Source: Cyclobacteriaceae bacterium (GTDB taxonomy: Bacteria; Bacteroidota; Bacteroidia; Cytophagales; Cyclobacteriaceae). From it: a DNA stretch of 64,000 bases. This document shows, in pieces, positions 26,172-33,740 of the stretch (position 1 is the stretch's first letter; the number at the start of each line of letters is the position of its first letter). The stretch is from positions 124,001-188,000 of the forward strand of contig JANQKF010000022.1 of assembly GCA_028281285.1 (NCBI GenBank), written 5' to 3'. The translations under genes and the position numbers were made by a program. Under the pieces are notes generated by a model. The model saw only the letters and a list, made by a program, of their open reading frames with translations. It did not search any database and was not told the origin of the DNA.

Positions 26172-26972
26172 TCATTCAGATTGTTGCTGTCCTTTCTCGA
26201 TGAACTCTTTATATTTCTCTTCCTTGAGTTTCTTGCTCGTAAATGACCTGAAACTTTCAACAGTCTTAGTCTTATTTATCAATCCATGGACAAACGGAAT
26301 CAGCAGAGTGAGTATTGATAGTAAAGTATTTTCCGAAGTTTGCAGGTAAATGATTATAGAGAGTATCACAAAAAGGACATAAATAACCACCCTGATTCTA
26401 TATGAACGATTCAATGTTCTCCAATGCTCACGAAACTTTAATTGCAGATTTTCATTCGTTAGCCTGGCTCTGTAATTTGGTTCCTGTGCCTCAACGATCT
26501 CGTCAGATTCTAAGACGACCCTGAATAAATCATGTACTTTCTGATGATAGTGAATAGTGATGCTAATTGGGTATGGCATAAGACCATTTTCATCAGAATA
26601 TTTGTCTTTAAGTTCAATCAACTTGTTTAAATCATATATCACCAATTCACTTGCTTTTTTCAATTCGTCTATAGCCCTTTGAGGGGAAATGAATTCTTTT
26701 TCAACATCAAAATCAAAAACTTTTGAGTCTAATTCAGCATGTAAAGATTGCATTGCACCGTAAATGAAATCCCGATCTGTATCATTGATGGGGGAATAAT
26801 CGTATCCTGAGATATCCCTTGATCCATAGCTTGGTTTCAAGTCAAGTACACAATCCTTGAATTCAGACCAATAATTATTCCTGAACTTATTCAATATGTT
26901 TTTGGTATTGAGAAGTCGATTATAGCTCATGTCTATTTTCAGTATTGTTTGATTTCCATTCTTATAGGTCAA
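26172..26972 (-). CDS. Two-helix membrane protein, operon partner of the HEPN gene
   Basis: A 266-residue protein of unknown family. Residues 1-195 are soluble and rich in charged residues, with a predicted helical region around DELKKASELVIYDLNKLIELKD. Two adjacent membrane helices follow (VVIYVLFVILSIIIYL and TLLSILTLLIPFVHGLI, about 203-240), then a short basic, Lys/Glu-rich tail. It resembles in layout other small membrane partners of cytoplasmic nucleases, but no homology is recognised. An internal ATG (MSYNRLLNT, residue 15) is an alternative start. It is read divergently from the gene at 27112. Confidence 0.7.
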   Translation of the reverse strand: MTYKNGNQTILKIDMSYNRLLNTKNILNKFRNNYWSEFKDCVLDLKPSYGSRDISGYDYSPINDTDRDFIYGAMQSLHAELDSKVFDFDVEKEFISPQRAIDELKKASELVIYDLNKLIELKDKYSDENGLMPYPISITIHYHQKVHDLFRVVLESDEIVEAQEPNYRARLTNENLQLKFREHWRTLNRSYRIRVVIYVLFVILSIIIYLQTSENTLLSILTLLIPFVHGLINKTKTVESFRSFTSKKLKEEKYKEFIEKGQQQSE

Positions 26973-27029
26973 AAGTCATTTCTTGCGTGTCTCACAAGTC
27001 TTGATTGTTTTATTCATAAATCGATAATT

Positions 27030-27052
27030 AATTTGATTTAAATTATCAAATT
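27030..27052. promoter_or_regulatory. Palindrome in the divergent promoter region of the island
   Basis: AATTTGAT / ATCAAATT, 8-bp arms with a 7-base spacer, centred between the divergent island genes. The same half-sites (TTTGAT, ATCAAA) occur in the left-end repeat at 24824-24836. A repressor operator is a fair guess; no regulator gene is seen. Confidence 0.45.
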
Positions 27053-27111
27053 GATTTTATGTTCAATGTGCAAGATTCTTAATTTCATTATGGACAAACA
27101 ACTGACAACAG

Positions 27112-27837
27112 ATGAGCTACATTGACTTTCCTTTACCAGTAATTGAAATATTGAATCGACTCGAAGAATGGTCTCAGGGTCAATCAATTAGTTTTGAACG
27201 GGAAGAATCGGGAAGTGGCTTTGTTTGGTCTAGCAATGAATGGAGAAATTTTGAATTTAGATTTTATTTCAAACAAGCCTCAAGCCGAGATAAAGAAATT
27301 TACACATTCGGTGCTCTTGGCAATCCAGGAGATTTGATTAATTATGATTCGCAATTTCATCACAACAAGGGGAATTTTCATAAACCTTACCAAATCGACA
27401 TCAATTCAAGGATTATTGGTGAACTTGACAAAGAATTCGAGGCTTGGTGTGCGAGAGTGAACGCATTTGAAAGTTCTTCGTTATTTGGAAAGATTGAAGA
27501 AGGCTATTACGAAAGAGAGTTTTTTGACAGCTTTGAAATAATTGAAGAGGACTCAAATTCAGCCCCTTTTGACCTGGATCAGCAAAAATTAATAGAGGAG
27601 TTGGTCATTAAAACCATTGGCTTACTTCAAGAACAGCGTTCGGAGGATGAGGTGATTCATCAACTGATTGAAGAGGGTAAAAGTATTCAATCAAATATCT
27701 CCAAACTGAAAAAATCTGCGTTGATCAGAAGAATCTCTCGATGGTATGGTAAAATAAGGTCGCTAGGACCCACCTTGTCCTTAGAAGTACTGAAGTTTTT
27801 GACAGTAGAAGGGGTGAAAGCCCTCATTGGCCTTTAG
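27112..27837 (+). CDS. Island gene of unknown function, soluble with hydrophobic C-terminal end
   Basis: A 241-residue protein with no recognised domain. The N-terminal 120 residues are rich in aromatic residues (FVWSSNEWRNFEFRFYF) and look like a beta-rich globular domain. Residues about 155-205 are charged and helical (QKLIEELVIKTIGLLQEQRSEDEVIHQL), and the last 40 residues form a basic, then hydrophobic helix (LSLEVLKFLTVEGVKALIGL) that could associate with membranes. Divergent from the HEPN operon. It may be a third component or an independent cargo gene; the sequence does not decide. Confidence 0.65.
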   Translation: MSYIDFPLPVIEILNRLEEWSQGQSISFEREESGSGFVWSSNEWRNFEFRFYFKQASSRDKEIYTFGALGNPGDLINYDSQFHHNKGNFHKPYQIDINSRIIGELDKEFEAWCARVNAFESSSLFGKIEEGYYEREFFDSFEIIEEDSNSAPFDLDQQKLIEELVIKTIGLLQEQRSEDEVIHQLIEEGKSIQSNISKLKKSALIRRISRWYGKIRSLGPTLSLEVLKFLTVEGVKALIGL

Positions 27838-27854
27838 AAGCCAATACACAAAAA

Positions 27855-27923
27855 ATGGATCTAGATCCATACAAAATCGAGTTAGGTCCTAAATAGATCT
27901 AACAGGTCATAAATGGACCTGTT
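27855..27923. repeat. Cluster of short palindromes after the last island gene
   Basis: A perfect 16-bp palindrome ATGGATCTAGATCCAT (27855-27870), TTAGGTCCTAA (27882-27892), and an AACAGGTC / GACCTGTT hairpin (27901-27908 / 27916-27923) followed by TTTCC. The hairpin may terminate the gene ending at 27837; the others have no assigned role. The rest of 27924-28134 is AT-rich with nothing else I can name. Confidence 0.55.
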
Positions 27924-28134
27924 TTCCGGGCAAAACTGGAGCGAACATCAGTGAGAACTGAACAGTTCATGGGCTATTTTTGTATGATTCGTTTTGATTA
28001 GAAGCTAGGTGGGTAATGATTATCAATATTTGAGCATCTAAGTGGATGGTTAAAAAGTGCGGAAATTGGCTGGATTGTCACTTTCGGTAAGATTTTCTAC
28101 CCTGGTAATTCTCTTCAAATATCGAATCATATTT

Positions 28135-28172
28135 GTCACAATCTGTCACAAAACTTGTGTCACAGTGTCACA
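28135..28172 (+). repeat. Four GTCACA iterons near the right attachment site
   Basis: GTCACA begins at 28135, 28145, 28159 and 28167. The reverse complement TGTGAC stands near the other end of the island at 24857-24862. The arrangement, clustered repeats inside the element within about 110 bp of the attachment repeat, resembles tyrosine-integrase arm sites. Confidence 0.55.
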
Positions 28173-28243
28173 ACTCTATGTAATTCCTTGCATTTATGGC
28201 CCTATTAAGGGCGTTTAAGGATGTTAAGCAAACGGTTTATCTA

Positions 28244-28258
28244 TCCTCTCGTGCGCAC
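28244..28258 (+). repeat. Right attachment repeat
   Basis: TCCTCTCGTGCGCAC, an exact copy of the tRNA-Leu 3' end, not part of a complete tRNA here. It is immediately followed by a terminator hairpin. Confidence 0.88.
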
Positions 28259-28260
28259 AA

Positions 28261-28284
28261 AGCCCCTGATTCAGGGGCTTTTTT
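28261..28284 (+). terminator. Displaced original terminator of tRNA-Leu
   Basis: AGCCCCT-GATTC-AGGGGCT followed by TTTTTT, starting two bases after the right attachment repeat. No gene ends just upstream of it, which fits a tRNA terminator separated from its gene by the island. Confidence 0.85.
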
Positions 28285-28435
28285 GATGTTAAAAAACCTG
28301 TTGGCTCCCTTTTTCAACCCAAAATCCTCAAACTTTTTAAAGCTTTTTCAATATCGGATTTTGCCATTCACATCTAGATTTTTCTCAAAAGTGCTCAAAA
28401 CGGTGATTTTCAGGCCTTTTAGGGTCGTTTTTTTG

Positions 28436-28466
28436 TTTGAAATAAGTAAGTGGTTTGCTATATTTA
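28436..28466 (+). promoter_or_regulatory. Promoter of the chaperone-usher-like cluster
   Basis: TTTG (28436-28439), exactly 19 bases, then TATATTTA (28459-28466), one base off TAnnTTTG. The transcription start would be near 28473, about 25 bases before the TTG start at 28499. Nothing else is visible between the tRNA terminator and this promoter. Confidence 0.7.
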
Positions 28467-28498
28467 CATGTTACCTAACACCAAAGAACTAACTTATT

Positions 28499-31411
28499 TT
28501 GACTACGCGTCCACTCAGACTTGGGAGGATTTTCTCCTATACTGTGATTGGTGCATTGTTTTGGGTCATCAATTTTTCCACAAAAGCCCAGGAAAACAAT
28601 GTAGCTGCCACCGGCTTCACGCTCGAATTTCTCAAAGAAAACACGCAAGGTTCCGTAAATCAGGTAGCGTCTAATGTTGTAAAAGCAGTTAATAATTCCG
28701 GTCGAACAGTTGTATTTAACCTTGAATTAGCTGGTCCTGCAGGTTGGAATAGCCTTATTGACCCGCAAAAGGTATACAATGTTCGAAACGGAGACTCTCT
28801 CTTCATCCCTACACGAATTGTGCCCCCCAAGGATGCTTTAGGTAACGTTAACTACTTCGTAAACGCGTCTGCTTATACAACAGCCGGTGTCCAACTGGCG
28901 TCAGCGCCCTGGTCTATGGAACTGAAGCGTGTTGCCCGATGGTTTGCCGACATCGTTAAAAAACAGGTATTCTTTCCTAGTGATGGCGATAGTACCACCT
29001 TCGAGCTTAATCTGAAAAACGAAGGTAACTCCGCTGAAACGGTTACTGTTCTACTGGCTCCGGACTCAAAAGTCACCGTTTCTGATCGCTTTGGAAACCC
29101 TTTCCCTGAGAATACCTTCTCGGCCAGATTACCTGTGGATGCGGATACCACGATTACCATTCTGGCCAGTTTGAGCGATGGTAAGGAAAAGCAGGGTTTC
29201 TTTGACAATAAACCTTTCGTACAAAAATCCACTATTGAAGATCTCTACAAAGTGGTTGTAGGAGTGAAAGACAACTATGGAGACAGAAGTTGGAGTGGCA
29301 GAGTGGACATCAGAAAACTCAAGGATTCTAAACAATTTGATAGTGAAGAAGGAACCTCAACGATCCCATTGAATGTAGAATTTAATTCCTACAACATCCT
29401 GTCCCAGTTTACCAATTTCTCTTTGGATTTGAATGGTGATGCCGATCTGGGAAGGGATCGCAACCTGAGATATTACTTTCAGACCATCATTTCTACAAGT
29501 GCATTTACAGGGACTCAGTTCCAGGGCTCTTACCGTTTTGCGCAATACACCACACCAAAATTGCAGATTGCCGCTGGTGATGTAGGGCAGAATATGGAAG
29601 TGCTTATCAATGGAACAGGGCTCAGAGGGTTTTACACGCTAGGAAAATTTAGAGTTGGAGCTGTGGCAGTGACACGCCAACAAAATGCTAATTTGCAAAA
29701 TAACCTTACCTCGTACGGAACACAGGTAGAGTACTCCCACGGAAACGGATTGCAATTGAAATTTCAGGGAGTATATCGTAAAGACGAGTTCAACGAGATC
29801 AATGGAACACTAGGCACGCTTAGGGCCGACTACAGATTTCCCGGTAATCATATCGTCCGATTTTCGGCAGGTTTCTCTAATGAAAGTCATGTGACTGCCA
29901 ACCCGTTCAATACTACAGGTTTTGGCTTTAACGCCAGGTATTCAGGAACGGTCAAAGGGATTACAGTGAGCTCACAGTTTCGATACAACAGTGTCAACTT
30001 CCTCTCTCAATACAGAGGGGTAACCTCAGTCAATGCGAACTTCAGATACCCGCTGGGAGGAGACCGAAATGTTGCTTTGAGGATTAACATGAACACAAGA
30101 AACCCTGAAATCTATAGTAAAGGGTTCCTATTCCCGATCCTCAAATACAAGCGCAATACTTTTGAAGCTCGTTACGGATGGAAGACCGAAGCCGGAAGCA
30201 TTGTAGTTTATCCTAAGTTATTTGATGATGAGGTTTTGGGTCTTAGAACGTTGACCTACGGAGCTGGAATTACTTTTAGTACGAATAACAAATCTGACCT
30301 CCGCTATTTCACGAGGTTCTTCACCGGGGCGGTTAAGGCACCCGAATATGATGTGAAGGCTTATTTGGTTACTCGCTGGGAAAATTCGTTGCGGTACAAA
30401 AACCTGAATATTACTGCGCGATACTATTATGGCCCGTTCAATGTGCTGGATAATCTGAGGGTACTCGAGGATGGCATTACTCCTCAGTCGATATTCTTGT
30501 CGGGTTACGCAACGTTGAATTTTCGAAAAGCTAAGATTTCCGTAAGACCTCTTGTTAACCTGGGCTACGAGTCATTGTTGGCGAGGTGGCGAATGAACTT
30601 CACCCCAGTGGCAACTTATTATTCCAATAAAGGATTTGAATTCAACTTGAGTGTTGAAATGACAAGCCTCAACCAGGGCGAGAGCCCATTGAATCTCGGA
30701 TTCGGGGATAGTGCCTTCAATACATTCTCTCAAACGAACTTCTTCTTAAAGATGGGAGTGAAGAAGCGATTTAACATTCCCAAGCCTGGCAATAAGAATT
30801 TTGACTTAGAAGTGGTGGTATTCAAGGACATGAATGGAAACAACGTTAGAGATAAGGGCGAGGAGTTTGTCAGTAATGTATTGATAAGAGTAAATGGGGA
30901 AACCCTGATGACCAATTCCGAAGGATCTACATTCTTTAAAAACCTGGTCACTGAAAAATATAATGTAAGCACCAGGCTGTTGACCGATGAGAATGGCTGG
31001 TTCAAAGGTGGGGATGTCTCAGTGGTGCTAGACAAGGACAAAACAGTATTTATCCCGCTCAAGAGAGGAGCCCAAATAGGTGGAAAGATCACATTGCAGA
31101 GAGCGCAGTTTTCAGCGGTAGGAGAGGGAGGTATGGATCTTTCGAGAATTAGAGTAACGGTTCAGGACTTCAGTGGAAACAGCTACGAGTCACTGACCGA
31201 TCGAAATGGTGAGTTCCGTCTGTTTGTTCCATTTGGCAAGTATACCATCAAGGTAAACCAAAATGCCGTGGATCAGCAGTTTGAATTTGCCCAGCCATCA
31301 TACACTATGGACATCAATAGTTCAGAAATGAAATATGATGTCACATTTTATCTGATTGAAAAAAGAAGACGCTTAAACATCAATAGAAACTTAAAAAAGA
31401 GAGATAATTAA
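28499..31411 (+). CDS. Usher-like outer-membrane barrel with Ig-like and carboxypeptidase-regulatory-like domains
   Basis: A 970-residue outer-membrane protein. TTG is the only usable start: an in-frame stop lies 9 bases upstream and the next starts would remove the signal peptide (about 1-31, ending STKAQ). Residues about 35-280 form Ig/NEW3-like domains. About 285-765 are amphipathic strands of a large barrel, with the usher-like segment IAAGDVGQNMEVLINGTGLRGFY. A SdrD-B-like segment (FKDMNGNNVRDKGEEF, near 780) and a carboxypeptidase-regulatory-like domain (TDRNGEFRLFVPFGKYTIKV) follow, comparable to usher C-terminal domains. The next gene encodes a PapD-like chaperone 12 bp later. Usher function is inferred from architecture and context. 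Confidence 0.75.
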   Translation: MTTRPLRLGRIFSYTVIGALFWVINFSTKAQENNVAATGFTLEFLKENTQGSVNQVASNVVKAVNNSGRTVVFNLELAGPAGWNSLIDPQKVYNVRNGDSLFIPTRIVPPKDALGNVNYFVNASAYTTAGVQLASAPWSMELKRVARWFADIVKKQVFFPSDGDSTTFELNLKNEGNSAETVTVLLAPDSKVTVSDRFGNPFPENTFSARLPVDADTTITILASLSDGKEKQGFFDNKPFVQKSTIEDLYKVVVGVKDNYGDRSWSGRVDIRKLKDSKQFDSEEGTSTIPLNVEFNSYNILSQFTNFSLDLNGDADLGRDRNLRYYFQTIISTSAFTGTQFQGSYRFAQYTTPKLQIAAGDVGQNMEVLINGTGLRGFYTLGKFRVGAVAVTRQQNANLQNNLTSYGTQVEYSHGNGLQLKFQGVYRKDEFNEINGTLGTLRADYRFPGNHIVRFSAGFSNESHVTANPFNTTGFGFNARYSGTVKGITVSSQFRYNSVNFLSQYRGVTSVNANFRYPLGGDRNVALRINMNTRNPEIYSKGFLFPILKYKRNTFEARYGWKTEAGSIVVYPKLFDDEVLGLRTLTYGAGITFSTNNKSDLRYFTRFFTGAVKAPEYDVKAYLVTRWENSLRYKNLNITARYYYGPFNVLDNLRVLEDGITPQSIFLSGYATLNFRKAKISVRPLVNLGYESLLARWRMNFTPVATYYSNKGFEFNLSVEMTSLNQGESPLNLGFGDSAFNTFSQTNFFLKMGVKKRFNIPKPGNKNFDLEVVVFKDMNGNNVRDKGEEFVSNVLIRVNGETLMTNSEGSTFFKNLVTEKYNVSTRLLTDENGWFKGGDVSVVLDKDKTVFIPLKRGAQIGGKITLQRAQFSAVGEGGMDLSRIRVTVQDFSGNSYESLTDRNGEFRLFVPFGKYTIKVNQNAVDQQFEFAQPSYTMDINSSEMKYDVTFYLIEKRRRLNINRNLKKRDN

Positions 31412-31423
31412 TTACCATCAACA

Positions 31424-32251
31424 ATGAATCGAACAATGAGAACATTTAAAATTTTAATGCTAACACTGCTGGTGTGCGCATTAGGTGCCTATGACATGCA
31501 CGCCCAGAAAATTTCTGCCTCGCCAACAAGGCTCAACTTTAAAGTTAGCCCCGGAGCCACAGGCAGAGCTTTGATAACGGTATCGAACAACGCTCAGGAA
31601 AAGCACGCATTCCAGGTAGACTTTGGAGATTTCGATGCTACTCGTGCAGGTAAGAGTAAATTTTTGGAGAAGGGTCAAGTAGAACGTTCCTGCGCAAATT
31701 GGATTAACGCTACTCCTTCGTTCTTCGAACTAGAGTCTGGCCAAACACAAGAAATTGAATTAGTGATGAACGTGCCCACCGATTCTTCTGCTCTTCAAGC
31801 ACGATGGGCCGTGGCGTATATACGAATTGCGGAAGAACGAAGAGGACAAACCACTTTACAGGATGGTTTGAATGTAAATCTCAATCAATCCTATCGATTT
31901 GGAGTTTACATTTTTCAAACTCCTCCCAATGCCACCTTTTCAATGGGGGAGGTTATAGACTTCAATTACAAAGAAGAAAACCTCATTATGAGGTTAAGAA
32001 ATATAGGTGAGACATTCCTGAAATGTAACACCTATGCCGAACTCACCAGTTTGACCACCGGTGATGTAATGAGACTGAAAGCTGAGAGTTTTACAGTATT
32101 ACCCGCCAGCAACAGGGATGTTAGCTTCCCAATACCTAAAGAAATTCCTCCTGGGCGCTACTCTGTTTTAGGGGTTTTAGACTATGGAAATAGGGACGAA
32201 GTCGCAGCTGCGGAAATAGAGATTGAGATACCTCAAAGAGGAAATCAATGA
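31424..32251 (+). CDS. PapD-like periplasmic chaperone
   Basis: A 275-residue periplasmic protein with a signal peptide (about 1-27, ending DMHAQ) and two Ig-like domains. Domain 1 (about 29-145) has the layout of pilus chaperones: ISASPTRLNFKVSPG on the first strand, WINATPSFFELESGQTQEIEL, and an ALQARWAVAYIRIAEE strand in the place of the subunit-binding G1 strand. Domain 2 (about 165-270) is a second beta sandwich closing with GRYSVLGVLDYG. It lies 12 bp after the usher-like gene and just before two subunit-like genes. A role in capping the subunits in the periplasm is inferred. Confidence 0.75.
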   Translation: MNRTMRTFKILMLTLLVCALGAYDMHAQKISASPTRLNFKVSPGATGRALITVSNNAQEKHAFQVDFGDFDATRAGKSKFLEKGQVERSCANWINATPSFFELESGQTQEIELVMNVPTDSSALQARWAVAYIRIAEERRGQTTLQDGLNVNLNQSYRFGVYIFQTPPNATFSMGEVIDFNYKEENLIMRLRNIGETFLKCNTYAELTSLTTGDVMRLKAESFTVLPASNRDVSFPIPKEIPPGRYSVLGVLDYGNRDEVAAAEIEIEIPQRGNQ

Positions 32252-32410
32252 AAAACCTGAAAAAAATAATTTTTTCAAAATCGCCCATTGGAGCATGTAT
32301 GAGCATATTTAGTGCAAAAAGTATAGAAATATTTTCAAGGAATGTTTTTATATATGAAAATAAGTTCATACATTCACGTGTCGAAACTTTTAACCTAAAC
32401 ATTTATACTC

Positions 32411-33004
32411 ATGAAAAAAGTTATTAGACTAAAGGCTCTTGCCGTAGCGGCTTTGTTAGCCTTGACATTTGCGAATAATGCAAATGCACAAGTTTTGCCA
32501 GACGACAATGAGTTCGTCTACGTTGCCATGGACCTTCAAGGTGTTTTGGATCTCACATTGTCTACAGACCCAAATGTAGAATTCTCTTTCAACAGTATTC
32601 CAGATTACAATAATGGTATTATCAAGCCTAACGTGACTGAGTTGCGAGTTGAAGCTACAGTTCCCTGGGATCTTTATGTTCAAGCAGAAACAGCTAACTG
32701 GGCACAGTTGCAGTCTTTTTCAAGTGCTGGTACTTCCACTGTTCCTTCAACGTTGCTTGAAGTGAGAATTATCGATGGTGCTGGTAACTCTGCGTTGTCT
32801 GCCTTTACTCCACTTACGGAAACAAGATTGGACATCGTTGGTACTACTGCTGCCGGTGATGGAATTGCTGCCGGATCTTACTTGACTGATCCGACTACTC
32901 ACTTCTTCCGAGTAGACTACAGAATTGTACCTACTTTGGCTGCAAGTTACCAAGCTGGATACTATGGCTTGAACGTGATCTACACACTAGCAGAAGATCT
33001 ATAA
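32411..33004 (+). CDS. Secreted fibre-subunit-like protein 1
   Basis: A 197-residue secreted protein with a signal peptide (cleaved after ANNANAQ, about residue 27). The mature beta-rich domain shares a block with the gene at 33122: FNSIPDYNNGII, TVPWDLYV, then SSAGTSTVPSTLLEVR. It ends FRVDYRIVPT-x9-GYYGLNVIYTLAEDL. The closing G-x-Y-x-L-x-V-x-x-T strand resembles the last strand of spore-coat-U/Csu-type pilins, which chaperones bind. The gene is 159 bp after the chaperone gene in AT-rich DNA and is followed by a terminator, so it may be transcribed separately and at high level. Pilin function is inference. Confidence 0.72.
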   Translation: MKKVIRLKALAVAALLALTFANNANAQVLPDDNEFVYVAMDLQGVLDLTLSTDPNVEFSFNSIPDYNNGIIKPNVTELRVEATVPWDLYVQAETANWAQLQSFSSAGTSTVPSTLLEVRIIDGAGNSALSAFTPLTETRLDIVGTTAAGDGIAAGSYLTDPTTHFFRVDYRIVPTLAASYQAGYYGLNVIYTLAEDL

Positions 33005-33074
33005 GAGTTTTAAGACTATTTCATTTACTAAGACGTAGTAAATAAGTTAGTTCGATTTATGTTGATTGGTAAAA

Positions 33075-33105
33075 GGGGTAGCAGTATTGCTGCCTCTTTT
33101 TATTT
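33075..33105 (+). terminator. Terminator after subunit gene 1
   Basis: GGTAGCA-GTAT-TGCTGCC hairpin (33077-33094, one T-G pair) followed by TCTTTTTATTTT. Confidence 0.8.
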
Positions 33106-33121
33106 TACTTAACTTTGATTT

Positions 33122-33676
33122 ATGCTACGAAGCCTTGGCTTCATATTGCTGCTTACCCTTTCACCCTCTTTACTACCGGCACAGACGCTGGATATCACCA
33201 TGACAAGAGGGACAATGATTGATTTTACCTTTAATACAATACGTCAGTATAACAATGGCGTGATCATGGCAAGTGCGTCAGAGTTTACTATCGAATCCAC
33301 AGTGGAGTGGGATCTTTACGTAGGTACGCAAACCTTGACTCCGGGTCAGTGGGATATTTTGGATGCCTATTCAAGTGCAGGTACTGATGTGGTGCCGGTG
33401 AGCATTTTGGAGATCAGGGCGGTCAGTCCGGGAGGAACCTCCCAACAAACTTCCTTTTTCCAGCTTCAAGACAATTCATCGCCCGTTTATTTGATCGGTT
33501 CTGCTGCGGATGATATTCTTACCACAAGTGGAGTAGGAACCAATGACCCTGGAGACCCAGTTACTGACCCTTTTACTCATAAATTCAGAATAGACTATCG
33601 CCTTACACCGACTATCGCCTATACACCAGGTGTATATAGTTTGACTATTGTCTTCACGGTTGCTGAGGACTTATAA
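33122..33676 (+). CDS. Secreted fibre-subunit-like protein 2 (paralogue)
   Basis: A 184-residue secreted protein (signal peptide to about residue 21, LLPAQ), clearly paralogous to the product of 32411: FNTIRQYNNGVI, STVEWDLYV, YSSAGTDVVPVSILEIR, and the end FRIDYRLTPT-x5-PGVYSLTIVFTVAEDL with the same last four residues. A TAACTTTG box at 33110-33117 lies only four bases before the ATG, so it would give an almost leaderless mRNA. It may be a minor or tip subunit of the same fibre. It is the last gene of the cluster. Confidence 0.7.
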   Translation: MLRSLGFILLLTLSPSLLPAQTLDITMTRGTMIDFTFNTIRQYNNGVIMASASEFTIESTVEWDLYVGTQTLTPGQWDILDAYSSAGTDVVPVSILEIRAVSPGGTSQQTSFFQLQDNSSPVYLIGSAADDILTTSGVGTNDPGDPVTDPFTHKFRIDYRLTPTIAYTPGVYSLTIVFTVAEDL

Positions 33677-33740
33677 ATTCCTGCCATACCATTTGCTGAG
33701 GACTAATATCTTTTAACTTCGCGTTAAACGATTATTCGGT

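Larger units (their letters stand above)
24809..28258. mobile_element. 3.4-kb integrase-less genomic island in tRNA-Leu
   Basis: The 15 bases at the tRNA 3' end (24795-24809) recur exactly at 28244-28258, where they are followed at once by a strong terminator hairpin, as if tRNA and terminator were once contiguous. Between the repeats lie three genes without recognised housekeeping roles, visibly richer in A+T than their neighbours, plus repeats suited to integrase arm sites at both ends (TGTGAC at 24857; four GTCACA at 28135-28172). No integrase, transposase or relaxase is present, so the island is either a remnant or mobilised in trans. Confidence 0.85.

Noticed and set aside
28196-28492. 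Open frame spanning the right attachment repeat and tRNA terminator
   Set aside because: It crosses the repeat, a terminator hairpin and the usher-like gene promoter, has no family match and poor composition.
28499-33676. The chaperone-usher-like cluster as part of the tRNA-Leu island
   Set aside because: It lies outside the right attachment repeat and beyond the displaced tRNA terminator, so it belongs to the ancestral chromosome side.
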